A stretch of 32,637 bases of DNA from an uncultured Lachnospiraceae bacterium (GTDB lineage: Bacteria > Bacillota > Clostridia > Lachnospirales > Lachnospiraceae), in assembly GCA_902772635.1 (NCBI GenBank), contig CACYBK010000001.1, positions 1 through 32,637 on the forward strand, in the 5' to 3' direction. Under the pieces are notes generated by a model. It worked only from the letters and a program-made list of their open reading frames with translations. It searched no databases and had not been told where the DNA came from. Positions 1 through 9,840 of this stretch are shown one piece after another. Numbering within the stretch: the stretch's first letter is position 1; each line of letters starts with the position of its first letter. Position numbers and translations under genes: made by a program.

Positions 1-1751
1 AGAGGTGCTATTATCTTTCTTACCTTTTCGTGGTAGTCATTCAGGTCCTTCTTTTCTTCTTGTGTAAGCAGAGAAGTCTCGATCGCGTCAAGGTCTATAG
101 GAACCAGCGTGATATTTTCAAAACTGAAGAACTGCCCGTATTCGTTCTTTACATCCTTTACGCAAAGAAGCTCGTTTTCTATTCTGATGCCGTACTCTCC
201 CTCAAAATAGAGTCCGGGTTCATCAGTTGTGATCATGCCGGGCACTATCGGATGAGGCACAAAGTCAGAAGCCTTTTCCAGCTTCCATCTGAAGGAGTTC
301 GGTCCCTCGTGTACTGCGAGCACATGACCTACTCCATGCCCTGTCCCGCATTTGTAATCAAGTCCTTTTTCCCACATCACGCCTCTTGCAAGTACATCAA
401 GGTTCTGTCCAGTAGTTTTGTCAAGAAATTTTGCTCTCATCAGCCGAAGTGAACTCTTCAGCACAAGGGTGAAATCCTCCCTCTGCTTCTTTGTAAGTTC
501 TCCAAGTGCTATGGTCCTTGTGATATCAGTCGTGCCCGTAAAATATGTTCCACCGGAATCCACAAGCAGGAAGCCCTTTTTGTGAAGGGGACTTTTCATT
601 TCAGGGGTCGCCGTATAATGCATGAGCGCGGCGTTTTCACCGTAGGCCGCTATAGTGGGGAAGGAAGGCTCTATATAACCCTCACCCTCCTCTCGGAGTC
701 TGTAAAGTATCTCCCCGATCGTATATTCGTCTTCCTTCTCAATATCTATCTTCCCTGTCTTGATCTGATAAAGGAATCTGCACATCGCGACTGCATCTAT
801 GATATGTGCTTTCCTTGTATTTTTGATCTCAGTTTCATTCTTGACTGCCTTCATCACCTCGGTGCAGTTGATCTCCTCAATGAAGGAAACACCTGCCCCG
901 AAGCTTTCATATATCCGCTCGTTCACGGTCTCTTTGTCAAGAAGGACTGCGCAGTTGTCATATGAAGACAGCGCATCATAGACGCTCTCATAAGGACTTA
1001 TATCGATATTCAGCGCCTCAAGATAAGCCCTTGTCTCTTCACTCACCGCTTTTTCATTTATGAATAATGTCCCTCCATCCTTTTTCAGGAGAAGGAAGGA
1101 GTAAAATACCGGAGTACAGGGAATATCATTGCCCCTTAAGTTCAGGAGCCATGCGATGTCACAAAGAGAGGAAACAAAGAAAATGTCCGCCTTCTTTTCC
1201 TCCATATGCTTTCTCACATCGGAAAGCTTGTCGCTCGCACTTTTTCCTGAAAACTCATCTTTTAAGATAAAGAGCTTTTCAGAAGGGATGGCCGGTCTCT
1301 TTATAAAGACCTTGTCCATAGTCAGGGATGAAGTATCAAAGACGCCATTATTCTCCTTTATCGCGTCATCATATTTTTTGAAGAGCTTCCTCGAAAGGCG
1401 GCGACCGTCACAGGAAACCTTCTCCCCTTCCTTCACGTGGGATTTCAGGAATTCCTCAATCTGCGGAACGCCCTCTTCGCCTATTCCGAAAAGGTCTGTC
1501 CCGCTTCCCGAAAGCTCCTTTTCGGCCTGGATGAAAAACCTTCCGTCAGTCCACAGATGAGACTCCTCCTGTGTCACTGCGACCGTACAGTTGTCTCCCG
1601 TGAAGCCTGTCAGAAATTCGATATCCGAATCAGCCTCACTCACATATTCACTCATATGGGCATCTGCATGAAATAACATGAAAAGAGAAATGCCCTCTTC
1701 CTTCATGTATCTTCGAAGTTCACTTAATCTTTCAAAATTTGTCTTTCCCAT
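1..1751 (-). CDS. pepP: Xaa-Pro aminopeptidase (M24B), C-terminus cut by window edge
   Basis: Cytosolic metallopeptidase that releases an N-terminal residue preceding proline. The frame is open from an ATG at 1751 to the window edge, giving 583 codons without a stop; the family in this group is about 595 residues, so roughly a dozen residues are missing. Two N-terminal creatinase-like domains precede the pita-bread catalytic domain. The dinuclear metal ligands are all visible: the Asp pair in VDSGG...TTDITRT, the His in GTGHGVGH, the Glu in TTDEPGLY and the Glu in GIRIENE. The upstream RNase gene stops 17 bases before the ATG, so the two are probably cotranscribed. A GTG sits immediately before the ATG, so the start could move by one codon. 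Function is firm from the motifs; the exact substrate range is not. Confidence 0.93.
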   Translation of the reverse strand, partial: MGKTNFERLSELRRYMKEEGISLFMLFHADAHMSEYVSEADSDIEFLTGFTGDNCTVAVTQEESHLWTDGRFFIQAEKELSGSGTDLFGIGEEGVPQIEEFLKSHVKEGEKVSCDGRRLSRKLFKKYDDAIKENNGVFDTSSLTMDKVFIKRPAIPSEKLFILKDEFSGKSASDKLSDVRKHMEEKKADIFFVSSLCDIAWLLNLRGNDIPCTPVFYSFLLLKKDGGTLFINEKAVSEETRAYLEALNIDISPYESVYDALSSYDNCAVLLDKETVNERIYESFGAGVSFIEEINCTEVMKAVKNETEIKNTRKAHIIDAVAMCRFLYQIKTGKIDIEKEDEYTIGEILYRLREEGEGYIEPSFPTIAAYGENAALMHYTATPEMKSPLHKKGFLLVDSGGTYFTGTTDITRTIALGELTKKQREDFTLVLKSSLRLMRAKFLDKTTGQNLDVLARGVMWEKGLDYKCGTGHGVGHVLAVHEGPNSFRWKLEKASDFVPHPIVPGMITTDEPGLYFEGEYGIRIENELLCVKDVKNEYGQFFSFENITLVPIDLDAIETSLLTQEEKKDLNDYHEKVRKIIAP

Positions 1752-1768
1752 CACAAACACTTTCTATC

Positions 1769-3373
1769 TTATCTTTCCCATTTGTCCGCAAGCGCGTTGA
1801 TCTGATCCGCGAACCTGCCAAGATCCTTGTTTGCCATACCTTCACAGCCGGTAATAACATGAAGCAGCCTCTTTCCTGCAGCAACAAGACGCTCGAATAC
1901 ATTTGATGAAAGCCTGTGCGCCTTCTTCTTTGCAGGCTCAGCAGGAACACCGGCCCTTATCCTCTCACCGGTGAGAAGATCAAATGTATCCCCGGAATAA
2001 GGCGCATAGGCCTTTGCACCGGTCTCTTTGCTGATATCCGACGCAAAGGCATCAACTATATCGCTGTCGCCGTGAACGATAAAGTAGGATACGGGCGCAG
2101 GAGAAAAAGCCTTTGCCCATTTGATGAGCCCCGTCCGATCGGCATGTCCGCTGATCCCGGGAAGGTTCTCTATCCGTGCGTTCACGGTCACATCCTCACC
2201 GAAGAGTCTGACCTCCTTCGCCCCGTTAAGAAGCGTGTTTCCCAGAGTCCCCGGGACCTGATAGCCCACAAAAACTATCGTTGATTCGCTCCTCCAGAGG
2301 TTGTGCTTCAGGTGATGTCTGATACGCCCGGCCTCGCACATTCCGGATGCTGAGATTATTACCTTTGGAGTCTTGTCAAAATTGATGGCCTTTGATTCAT
2401 CGCTTGATACCGCAACATGAAGGCCCTTAAAACCGATAGGATTCTTCCCGGCATTGATGAGCGAAAGCGCCTCTTCGCTGAAGCAGTCGGCTACATTTTC
2501 ATTAAAGACATGAGTCGCCTCAACTGCGAGAGGACTGTCCATATAGACAGGAAAATCAAGATGCCGTTCCATCAGCCCATCTTCCTTGATCTTCCGGAGG
2601 AAATAGAGCATCTCCTGCGTGCGTCCAACGGAGAACGCAGGGATCACTACATTCCCTCCCTTGTCAAAGGTCTCTGTCATTATCTTTGAAAGAGCCTTTG
2701 CAAAATCATTGAACTCCGGCTGTTTGTGGTCCCTGTCACCATAGGTCGATTCCATGACCACGTAATCAGCCTCGCTTATGTATTCTGGCTTTTTGATAAG
2801 GGGCTTGGTAGCATTTCCTATATCACCGGAAAATACTATCTTTTTTTCATTACCGTTTTCCGAAAGCCAGAATTCTATCGAGGCGGAACCAAGAAGATGT
2901 CCGGCATCAATGAACCTTACAAAAAAACCTTCAGCGATCTCAATCTTCTCATGATAGGGAAGCGGATGAAAAAGCTTCAGCACGTTTTCGGCATCCTGCG
3001 AAGTATACATGGGCTCGACCTTCGAAAAACCGGCACGTGCGGCCTTCCTGTTCTTCCAGTCAGCCTCCGCCTCCTGAATGTGTGCTGAATCCTTCAGCAT
3101 GATGTCGCAAAGCTCTGCCGTGGCATCAGTACAATAAACCTCGCCCCTGAAGCCCCTTGAATAAAGCAGGGGCAAAAGACCGCTGTGATCGATATGCGCA
3201 TGTGTAATGAAGGCATAATCAAGCTTTGGAGCATCCACGGGAAGATCCTGATTCAGATATGTATCAGGCCCCTGCTCCATCCCGCAGTCAATGATGAACC
3301 TCTTTCCGCAGGCAGAAATGAAATGACAGCTACCGGTTACCTCATGATCTGCTCCAACAAAAGTAAGTTCCAT
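1769..3373 (-). CDS. MBL-fold beta-CASP RNA-processing metallo-hydrolase
   Basis: Predicted zinc-dependent RNA endo- or exonuclease of the metallo-beta-lactamase/beta-CASP group (CPSF73, RNase J and YsH1 relatives), 534 residues. The zinc-binding signature HAHIDHSG lies near residue 60, further ligands are in the DAGHLLGS and SGDIG segments, a beta-CASP insertion fills the middle, and the RMMBL motif PGISGHADRTGL follows near residue 410. About 70 C-terminal residues extend beyond the RMMBL motif, with a basic stretch. The ATG at 3373 is preceded by a GGGGG ribosome site. The upstream hairpin ends only about 30 bases before the start codon, so this gene is either read through from ftsZ or controlled by that hairpin. 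RNA substrate cannot be told from sequence; it is not RNase J itself, which is longer. Confidence 0.88.
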   Translation of the reverse strand: MELTFVGADHEVTGSCHFISACGKRFIIDCGMEQGPDTYLNQDLPVDAPKLDYAFITHAHIDHSGLLPLLYSRGFRGEVYCTDATAELCDIMLKDSAHIQEAEADWKNRKAARAGFSKVEPMYTSQDAENVLKLFHPLPYHEKIEIAEGFFVRFIDAGHLLGSASIEFWLSENGNEKKIVFSGDIGNATKPLIKKPEYISEADYVVMESTYGDRDHKQPEFNDFAKALSKIMTETFDKGGNVVIPAFSVGRTQEMLYFLRKIKEDGLMERHLDFPVYMDSPLAVEATHVFNENVADCFSEEALSLINAGKNPIGFKGLHVAVSSDESKAINFDKTPKVIISASGMCEAGRIRHHLKHNLWRSESTIVFVGYQVPGTLGNTLLNGAKEVRLFGEDVTVNARIENLPGISGHADRTGLIKWAKAFSPAPVSYFIVHGDSDIVDAFASDISKETGAKAYAPYSGDTFDLLTGERIRAGVPAEPAKKKAHRLSSNVFERLVAAGKRLLHVITGCEGMANKDLGRFADQINALADKWER

Positions 3374-3404
3374 AACCCCCTTGAATATCCCCTTTCAAAG
3401 AAAC

Positions 3405-3432
3405 AGGGGACTGTCAGATAGAGCAGTCCCCT
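3405..3432 (-). terminator. Hairpin after ftsZ, terminator or attenuator
   Basis: A 9-bp perfect stem (AGGGGACTG with CAGTCCCCT) and a 10-base loop, followed on the minus strand by GTTTCTTT. The U-tract is interrupted, so termination may be partial. The right arm can also pair with two G-runs just downstream (3389-3395 and 3376-3382), the second being the ribosome site of the RNase gene; see findings. Confidence 0.6.
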
Positions 3433-3497
3433 TTAACAAGCCTTCAAAAAAACAATTTGTCAAAAATCGACATACGGCAAAGCCTCTTTGGATCAAT

Positions 3498-4805
3498 TTA
3501 TTTATTAAGGTTTTTTCTCAAAAATTCCGGAACCTTTATATCCTTCTCGGCAATCTGAGAAGTAATATGAGGTTTCGCCATCCCCAGGAAGCCGTTCGAA
3601 GAAGCAGGCGTATCAGTCGAGGTAGCAGAGGCAGTAGTCTGTGCCGTTGATGTACCCGCGGCAGCCTTTGCATTTGCTGAAAGCTCTGCGGCCTTTGCTG
3701 CAACGGAAGCAAAGGTATTTGATGTGGAGCTCGAAGGTGACGCCGTCTGTGACCTTGCTCCAAAGGCCGTATTCGTCCTCATAGTCTGAGACGGTGTATG
3801 TGAAGCACTTCCCGCGCCTGCGCCATATTTAAGACCCTGGAAAGGATTTGAAGATGTCGGCTCCTCAAGTCCTGTAGCAATGACAGTAACCGTGACTTCA
3901 TCTGAATTCCCGGTATCATCATTCGCGCCGAAGATGATATTCGCATTTTCTCCTACAAGATCATGAACATAATTCGAAGCTGTATAAACATCGGTAAGCG
4001 AGATGTCTCCCGTGATATTCAATATGATATCAGTTGCGCCCTTGATATTCGTCTCAAGGAGCGGTGACTGGACGGCAAGCTTGACAGCCTCGGAAGCCTT
4101 CTCGTCACCCTTTGAGGATCCGATACCGATATGCGCAAGCCCTTTGTCCTTCATAACTGACGAGATATCCGCAAAGTCAAGATTTATGAGACCCGGCTTG
4201 TTGATGAGATCCGTGATCCCCTGAACTGACTGCTGAAGTACCTGATCTGCGATCTTAAGGGCATCTGCAAAAGAAGTACTCTTGTTCGTAAGCTCAAGAA
4301 GCCTGTCATTGGGAATGACTATGAGCGTATCCACACTTTCCTTGAGCCTTTCGATACCCGAAAGAGCCTTGTTCATCTTGCTCTTGTTCTCGAAGGAAAA
4401 AGGCTTTGTAACGACACCGACTGTCAGTATCCCCTGTTCCTTTGCTATCCTTCCGATGACGGGAGCAGCCCCGGTTCCGGTTCCGCCGCCCATTCCGCAG
4501 GTAACAAAAACCATGTCGGCACCCTTCACCGCACTCTGGATAGCTTCAGCGCTTTCCTCGGCAGCCTTCTCGCCAACCTCGGGATTTCCTCCTGCGCCAA
4601 GTCCCTTAGTAAGCTTCTCGCCGATCTGTATAGGAGTGGGAGCCTTGCAAAGAGTAAGATCCTGCTTGTCGGTATTCACTCCGATGAATTCCACTCCTCC
4701 GATATTCTCTTCTATCATGCGGTTTACTGCATTGTTTCCACCGCCGCCTACACCTACGACAATGATCTTCGCAGCAGCATTTTCAGGCTGAACTATTTCA
4801 AGCAA
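3498..4805 (-). CDS. ftsZ: Cell division protein FtsZ
   Basis: Tubulin-like GTPase that polymerises into the Z ring and recruits the divisome. I place the start at a TTG at 4805 (435 residues), because an excellent AGGAGGAG site sits about 5 bases upstream and the protein then begins with the usual LEIVQ-type N-terminus; the frame stays open for 29 more codons to 4892, but that extension has no family resemblance. GTP-binding elements are complete: [13 protein letters not shown] near residues 18-30, the tubulin signature GGGTGTG at 106-112, and the T7-loop NxDFAD segment. A Ser/Thr/Ala-rich linker of about 90 residues leads to the conserved tail peptide VPEFLRKN, which normally binds FtsA, SepF or other partners. 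It follows ftsQ after 180 bases, and no ftsA lies nearby. A hairpin at 3405-3432 follows. Confidence 0.97.
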   Translation of the reverse strand: MLEIVQPENAAAKIIVVGVGGGGNNAVNRMIEENIGGVEFIGVNTDKQDLTLCKAPTPIQIGEKLTKGLGAGGNPEVGEKAAEESAEAIQSAVKGADMVFVTCGMGGGTGTGAAPVIGRIAKEQGILTVGVVTKPFSFENKSKMNKALSGIERLKESVDTLIVIPNDRLLELTNKSTSFADALKIADQVLQQSVQGITDLINKPGLINLDFADISSVMKDKGLAHIGIGSSKGDEKASEAVKLAVQSPLLETNIKGATDIILNITGDISLTDVYTASNYVHDLVGENANIIFGANDDTGNSDEVTVTVIATGLEEPTSSNPFQGLKYGAGAGSASHTPSQTMRTNTAFGARSQTASPSSSTSNTFASVAAKAAELSANAKAAAGTSTAQTTASATSTDTPASSNGFLGMAKPHITSQIAEKDIKVPEFLRKNLNK

Positions 4806-4941
4806 GGTAACTCCTCCTCTCGAACCGCAGAAGCGCGTCCAAAAATCATATGATAACCTTCTGACATCATGACCCGCGGCAAGCCTTATCATGAGGCGCT
4901 GAAAGACCGCAGATTTTGATGTGCTTCAAAATTCAATTGAC

Positions 4942-4970
4942 ATATTAAAGGTTTTGCTTGTATTACGCAA
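4942..4970 (-). promoter_or_regulatory. Possible ftsZ promoter
   Basis: In the 180-base gap between ftsQ and ftsZ, TTGCGT (4965-4970) and TAATAT (4942-4947) are 17 bases apart on the minus strand. The match to a housekeeping sigma-A promoter is only partial. It would give a leader of about 130 bases. The rest of the gap shows no convincing terminator or gene. Confidence 0.3.
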
Positions 4971-4985
4971 GTAATTTTTCAAAAA

Positions 4986-5708
4986 TCAGGTCTTTTCAAA
5001 CACAATATCTGTATTTTCTTCGGAAAAATCTTCCACATGTAGTATTCCGGACTGGTTTTGGAGATTGGGAAGGATGTATGGAAGCCTTTGTATCTTTTCC
5101 GCGAGATTTGTACGCTGCCCGAGCCTTATCTCTATATTATCCTTGTAGAGCACTATACTGCCGTCATCGGAAAGCTTTGTATTGTCAACGGTGAGTTCCC
5201 TTTTCGGAAGCTCCTTGTCAAGTATCTCAAGGGACTTTATGGTTCCGTCGTCAACAGGAAGCCGCTTTCCTGCCTCCGGCTCTTTCGTAAGCTCAGGAAG
5301 TTCCACCGTCTTCACTCCCTCCACCAGACGCTCTGAAACCTCGCACACATTGTAAGCACTGTCATAATAAAGATATCTTCCGTCAGAAAGCTTTGATACG
5401 GAAAAAAGCTTTTTTTCGGTAATCTCAACCTTTACGGAATTGAGCCCGGTCGGCTTTATACGAACCCTGCTTACAAAGGGTATTCCCTTTTTCGGACGTA
5501 TGTAGCTCATTATCGAGCCAATTATCACATTGGTGTCATAACGCTCGGTAACGACAAGCCTCTTGATCTCATTTTCCTGATAGACGGTATTTCCAACAAA
5601 TGTATAGGTCTTCACGTTGCAGACGATAAGAACAAAAAGCAAAGCTGCAACAAAAATTATCCCTACCATGAGAAATGAACTGAAGAATCTGTATATCCGA
5701 AGCTTCAT
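4986..5708 (-). CDS. ftsQ: Division protein FtsQ/DivIB
   Basis: Bitopic division protein that bridges the FtsL/DivIC complex to septal murein synthesis, 240 residues. A short cytosolic basic N-terminus is followed by one membrane helix at about residues 12-34, then an extracytoplasmic POTRA-like domain beginning with the family's typical phrase VKTYTFVGNTVYQENEIKR and continuing through a beta-rich domain with ITEKKLF and RYLYYDSAYNV. The ATG overlaps the stop of ftsW by 4 bases, so it should be translated by coupling. The family is poorly conserved in sequence, but the position between ftsW and ftsZ and the topology make the call safe. Confidence 0.9.
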   Translation of the reverse strand: MKLRIYRFFSSFLMVGIIFVAALLFVLIVCNVKTYTFVGNTVYQENEIKRLVVTERYDTNVIIGSIMSYIRPKKGIPFVSRVRIKPTGLNSVKVEITEKKLFSVSKLSDGRYLYYDSAYNVCEVSERLVEGVKTVELPELTKEPEAGKRLPVDDGTIKSLEILDKELPKRELTVDNTKLSDDGSIVLYKDNIEIRLGQRTNLAEKIQRLPYILPNLQNQSGILHVEDFSEENTDIVFEKT

Positions 5709-6859
5709 TGCGTAAGCACCGTCCCTTCATCTGCCTCAGCAGGGATAGGTATCTTCGCGGAGACGGACAGGACTATTCCCGCCTCAAAAAGCAGCATGAT
5801 GAGCGCTGACCCTCCATAACTGATATAGGGAAGGGTAACGCCGGTGTTTGGTATGGAATTTGTGCATACCGCGACATGAAGAACGACCTGAAGGGATATG
5901 TGAGTCATTATTCCGATCACCAGGAAGGAACCGAACTGATCGACTGCGTTCAAAGCGATCACAAGACACCTCCACGCGAACAGTATGTAAAGGATCATGA
6001 GACCTATGGCCCCGATTATTCCAAGCTCCTCACAGATAATAGAAAAGATCATATCGTTGTTTGCAGCCGGAACAAAGCCAAGCTTCTGCATTGAGGCTCC
6101 CAGCCCCCGCCCGAAAACCCCGCCCGAGCCAATGGCATAGAGTGCCTGCATCGTCTGAAAGCCTTCTGTATAATCTTCCGGATGAAACCATACCAGTATC
6201 CTGTTGCTGCGATAGCCCTGAAAGACAATGAACAAGACCACGCCCAGTGCCCCTATGATAAGGAGGACAATGAAGACCAATGATTTTTTTCCGGCCACAA
6301 AGAGCATGATAAATGCGATCCCGGCAACTATTATCGCGGTGGAAAGGTTCGAATAGGCAATTACTACAACAAAAGGGAGTATAAGCAAAAAGGCCTTTAT
6401 GATACTGGCGGTACTCCTCAGGCTTTTGTTTGAACGCGAGATAAGATGGGCAAGAAAAATGATCACGGCAACCTTCGCTATCTCTGAGGGCTGTATATTC
6501 AAGGGGCCCAGACGGAACCATCTTACAGACCCGCCTCCGCTCGACCCCATAAAATTCACCGCTACGCAGAGAATCAGCGAGACAAAATAAAGCAGGCCCG
6601 AAAGCTTGTCAAGAAAAGAATAACCCACCTTTATCATGATGAAAAGTATGAGCATCCCCGCCGCCCCGAAAAACGCCTGCCTCTTTAAATAATACGCACT
6701 GTCACCGAATTTCAGGTTCCCCTGATAAGCGCTTACGGAATAGAGCATTACCATCCCGAAGGCAAAGAGGATGATGAGCATCAGAAAAAGACTGTAGTCA
6801 AAATAATACAGTCTCTTCGTTCTTGATCTTTTGAATTTTTTGATATTTGCTTCGCTCAT
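5705..6859 (-). CDS. ftsW: SEDS peptidoglycan polymerase FtsW
   Basis: SEDS-family glycosyltransferase that polymerises lipid II at the septum with its partner PBP. The 384 residues contain about ten hydrophobic helices. Family marks visible are RWFRLGPLNIQPSEIAK, the GYRSNRILVWFHPE segment, the long extracellular loop with QALYAIGSGGVFGRGLG, NDMIFSIICEELG, and the C-terminal PNTGVTLPYISYGGSAL. The ATG abuts the mraY stop with no intervening base and has no clear ribosome site, which points to coupled translation. The sporulation paralogue SpoVE and elongation paralogue RodA share these motifs; the location between mraY and ftsQ favours FtsW. Confidence 0.93.
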   Translation of the reverse strand: MSEANIKKFKRSRTKRLYYFDYSLFLMLIILFAFGMVMLYSVSAYQGNLKFGDSAYYLKRQAFFGAAGMLILFIMIKVGYSFLDKLSGLLYFVSLILCVAVNFMGSSGGGSVRWFRLGPLNIQPSEIAKVAVIIFLAHLISRSNKSLRSTASIIKAFLLILPFVVVIAYSNLSTAIIVAGIAFIMLFVAGKKSLVFIVLLIIGALGVVLFIVFQGYRSNRILVWFHPEDYTEGFQTMQALYAIGSGGVFGRGLGASMQKLGFVPAANNDMIFSIICEELGIIGAIGLMILYILFAWRCLVIALNAVDQFGSFLVIGIMTHISLQVVLHVAVCTNSIPNTGVTLPYISYGGSALIMLLFEAGIVLSVSAKIPIPAEADEGTVLTQ

Positions 6860-7825
6860 TTATTTTATGGCATAAAGAGCCGCTACCGAAAGGATCAATG
6901 TTATCGCGGCAAATACGCCCACCACCCTCGGCTCGGACCAGCCCGAAAGCTCAAAATGATGGTGGATCGGTGTCATCTTGAATATCCTCTTCCCGTGGGA
7001 GATCTTGAAATAGGACACCTGCAGTATCACCGAAATGGCCTCAAGAAGATAGATGAAGCCCACAACAAGGATGAAAAGCGGCATGTTCATCACATAAGCC
7101 ATGGCCGCCACATAACCGCCGAGAGCAAGTGAACCGGTATCTCCCATGAATATCTTCGCCGGATGGAGATTGAAGAAGAGGAAGCCAAGGAGGCCTCCTA
7201 TCATTGATATCGAAAGATCACCGACTCCTGCCCCCGTAATGAAGGATGCCACAAAGAAGAAGCCTGCAACGACCAGCGTCACGGTCGATGACATGGCATC
7301 AACGCCGTCGTTCAGGTTCACCCCGTTCACGGTCCCGAGTACGCAGAAATAATAAAGGGGGATCGCAACCCAGCCTATATCAAAGAGTCCCGAAAGAAAA
7401 GGCACCCTTATCATGAGGCTGATGTCCGAAAAATATATGATATAGACAAGCATTACAGTTGCCGCTATAAACTGGAGCAGAAGCTTCTGCCAGCTCCGAA
7501 GGCCGTCCTTATTCTTTTTTACGACCTTTAAGAAATCGTCAAGAAAGCCAATGAGAGCAAAAGAAATGATCCCGATCATGACGGGAACGAATCTTTTGTT
7601 CTGGAACGAAAGTATGATCCCGAATACAGCTACGGGTATGAGGAAGATGAACCCTCCCATAGTCGGGGTGCCGTTCTTTTTCACATGGGACTCCATTATC
7701 TCCCTCTCGGTCTGATCGACCTTTTTCCTTGTAAGGAATGGAACAAGGATATTCCCGATGATGATCGAAAAAGCAAAGGATAAGAGAAATATTACCAGGT
7801 TTCCCTGTGTTATAAAATCGTTCAT
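6860..7825 (-). CDS. mraY: Phospho-N-acetylmuramoyl-pentapeptide transferase
   Basis: Integral membrane enzyme that moves phospho-MurNAc-pentapeptide from UDP to undecaprenyl phosphate, forming lipid I. The 321 residues give about ten membrane helices. Motifs seen in order are TPTMGGF, the Asp pair in GFLDDFLKV, NGVNLNDGVDAM (which replaces the more usual TDGLDGLA), the metal-binding GDTGSLALG and the TPIHHHFE loop. The ATG overlaps the transpeptidase gene stop by 4 bases. In many Firmicutes murD would follow here; instead ftsW begins on the next base. Confidence 0.96.
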   Translation of the reverse strand: MNDFITQGNLVIFLLSFAFSIIIGNILVPFLTRKKVDQTEREIMESHVKKNGTPTMGGFIFLIPVAVFGIILSFQNKRFVPVMIGIISFALIGFLDDFLKVVKKNKDGLRSWQKLLLQFIAATVMLVYIIYFSDISLMIRVPFLSGLFDIGWVAIPLYYFCVLGTVNGVNLNDGVDAMSSTVTLVVAGFFFVASFITGAGVGDLSISMIGGLLGFLFFNLHPAKIFMGDTGSLALGGYVAAMAYVMNMPLFILVVGFIYLLEAISVILQVSYFKISHGKRIFKMTPIHHHFELSGWSEPRVVGVFAAITLILSVAALYAIK

Positions 7826-9840
7826 TGCTGTGCTCCCTCCGTAGACTCAGGTGCCGGTGCGGCAGTATTTTCCGTGCTTTCCGGTGCTTCCTCTCCTGTT
7901 TGTTCCGTGTGTACCGTACCCTCTGTCTCTATGCTTGTAAACATGGGTGTATATTCCTTTTTCTCGGCAAAGAGGGTAGGATCCGCCTTTTCAATATTCA
8001 GATAGGGAAGTATCTGAACCATGATATTGTGCGCTATCTCCTGGGCAAATACGGAATGCGCCTGATCGGGATCGTTCGGTTCATCAACCACAACATATAT
8101 GAGAACCTTGGGATTCTCCTGCGGAGCATAGCCTATGAAGGATACGAGATTCTTCCCCGCTGACCTTGGAAGTTTCTGAGCTGTCCCCGTCTTTCCGCCT
8201 ATGTCATAACCAAGCACACCTGCGATGCCGCCGGTCCCCTCTTCCACTACCGCACGAAGCATGGTCTTCATCTCTTCCGAAACTTCGGAGGAAACGGTCT
8301 TTTTCTCTATCTCAGGGCTGAAGCTCTTCACTACATTCCCTGAGGGATCAACAATAGATCTTACCACATGCGGTTTGTAAAGATTGCCGCCATTCACTAT
8401 AGACGCAAAGGCGCTGGCGAGCTGGATCATTGTGACATTGAAATTCTGGCCGAAGGAATTGGTCGCGATATTGATCGTACGCCCGAGATCATCCTTTGAA
8501 TATATCAAGGTATCGGTTCTCGCTTCACCCGGAAGATCTATGCCTGTCCTTTGCCCGAAACCGAAGAGGTGCTGATATTCGGAAAAATTTTCCGCGCCGA
8601 TAGCGTATGACATCTGCATCAAAGCATCATTGCAGCTCTGACCGAGAGAAGCTTTCAGATCGAGCTGCCCATGAGTCAGCATGCATTTCACATAATCAGG
8701 TCCTATCTGCTCTCCGCCGTCGCATTCATAGATCTCATCGCCCTTGATAGCCCCGGTCTCAAGTCCCGTAGCAATGGTAAAGGGCTTGAAGGTTGAGCCG
8801 GGCTCAAAGGAATGGGTAATGCAGAAATTCTGCCAGATAGTGTTCAGCGCATTGAACTGATCCTCTGAGGTAAGAGCAGCAAGCTCTTCTTCCGAATAGA
8901 ATGCAGAAAGGTCTCTCGGAGCGTTCAGATCAAAGGTGGGATAGGTTGCCATCGCAAGCACCTCTCCGTTTGAGGGATCCATAACAAGGACCGCTGTATT
9001 CTTGCTTCCGAAGCGGGCTTTGTTTTCTTCATTGATCCTGGTATCGTTCCATGCCTTGATCTCGTTTTCGACGATCGTCTGGACATTCATGTCAAGGGTT
9101 GAAACGATAGTGTTTCCATTTATGGCCTCTATCACAGTCTGCTCCAGTGCACTTTCCTCACTGACATAACCGTAGCTTCTGCCATTGACGCCATTCAGCA
9201 TACTGTTGTAGCGGTTTTCAAGACCGGTCACACCATTACCGTCAGAAGAACAAAAGCCTATTACACTTGATGCGAATGAGCCATATGGATATCCTCTTAC
9301 ATATTCCTTTTCAAACCATATCCCAGCGATCTTGTCCTTTGTTTCCTTGTCTGTTGAAAGAGTGGAAAAGGTCTTCATCTCGTCATATGAAGCGCGCTTT
9401 TTCAAAACATAATACTGACTGTCTGGTTTTTCCTCTATGATCTTTCTCGCTTCAGCGATATCTATATCGGGAAAGACCATGCCAAGATACTGGAGTGTCG
9501 TATCTATGATATCCGCATTCTTTTTGTTCTTTTCATTTGTATTCTTTACAGCGTTCAAGACCTTCGAATCAAGTATCACATTGTAGACATCAACTGAAGT
9601 CGCGAGCACAGTGCCTCTTCTATCCGTGATATCCCCTCTTTGGTAAGGGATAATGGAACTGTCATATTCCTGCTGTGAAAGAACCTTCTTCTCATAGCGC
9701 TCACCGCTGGTCTTTTCTATGAACATGAGCCTTATTGTGAGCAGCGCAAAAAGAACGCAGACAGCGACAAATGAAATAGAGAGCCGCCTCTGCATTCTCT
9801 TTAAAAGTCTTTTTTGATCTTTATTTCTTTTTTTAATCAC
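7822..9840 (-). CDS. ftsI: Septal transpeptidase, class B PBP (FtsI/PBP2B/SpoVD type)
   Basis: Penicillin-binding protein that crosslinks septal peptidoglycan, 672 residues. A basic N-terminus and one membrane anchor (about residues 18-42) precede the pedestal domain with RGDITDRRGTVLATS. The transpeptidase domain shows the catalytic STFK with Ser near residue 349, the SCN motif in GQSCNDALM, and KTGTAQ. No PASTA repeats follow; instead an acidic Ala/Pro/Thr/Glu tail of about 40 residues ends the protein. The start is a GTG overlapping the ftsL stop by 4 bases; an ATG 15 codons later is a weaker alternative. It could serve as sporulation PBP SpoVD, but the dcw position argues for the division enzyme. 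Confidence 0.92.
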   Translation of the reverse strand: MIKKRNKDQKRLLKRMQRRLSISFVAVCVLFALLTIRLMFIEKTSGERYEKKVLSQQEYDSSIIPYQRGDITDRRGTVLATSVDVYNVILDSKVLNAVKNTNEKNKKNADIIDTTLQYLGMVFPDIDIAEARKIIEEKPDSQYYVLKKRASYDEMKTFSTLSTDKETKDKIAGIWFEKEYVRGYPYGSFASSVIGFCSSDGNGVTGLENRYNSMLNGVNGRSYGYVSEESALEQTVIEAINGNTIVSTLDMNVQTIVENEIKAWNDTRINEENKARFGSKNTAVLVMDPSNGEVLAMATYPTFDLNAPRDLSAFYSEEELAALTSEDQFNALNTIWQNFCITHSFEPGSTFKPFTIATGLETGAIKGDEIYECDGGEQIGPDYVKCMLTHGQLDLKASLGQSCNDALMQMSYAIGAENFSEYQHLFGFGQRTGIDLPGEARTDTLIYSKDDLGRTINIATNSFGQNFNVTMIQLASAFASIVNGGNLYKPHVVRSIVDPSGNVVKSFSPEIEKKTVSSEVSEEMKTMLRAVVEEGTGGIAGVLGYDIGGKTGTAQKLPRSAGKNLVSFIGYAPQENPKVLIYVVVDEPNDPDQAHSVFAQEIAHNIMVQILPYLNIEKADPTLFAEKKEYTPMFTSIETEGTVHTEQTGEEAPESTENTAAPAPESTEGAQQ

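Noticed and set aside
3459-3464. Perfect TTGACA on the minus strand upstream of the RNase gene
   Set aside because: No acceptable -10 at 16-18 bases; it lies in a T-rich stretch after ftsZ.
4806-4892. 29 extra in-frame codons before ftsZ starting from an ATG-type codon at 4892
   Set aside because: The TTG at 4805 has a strong AGGAGGAG site at proper spacing and gives the family's normal N-terminus; the extension resembles nothing in FtsZ.
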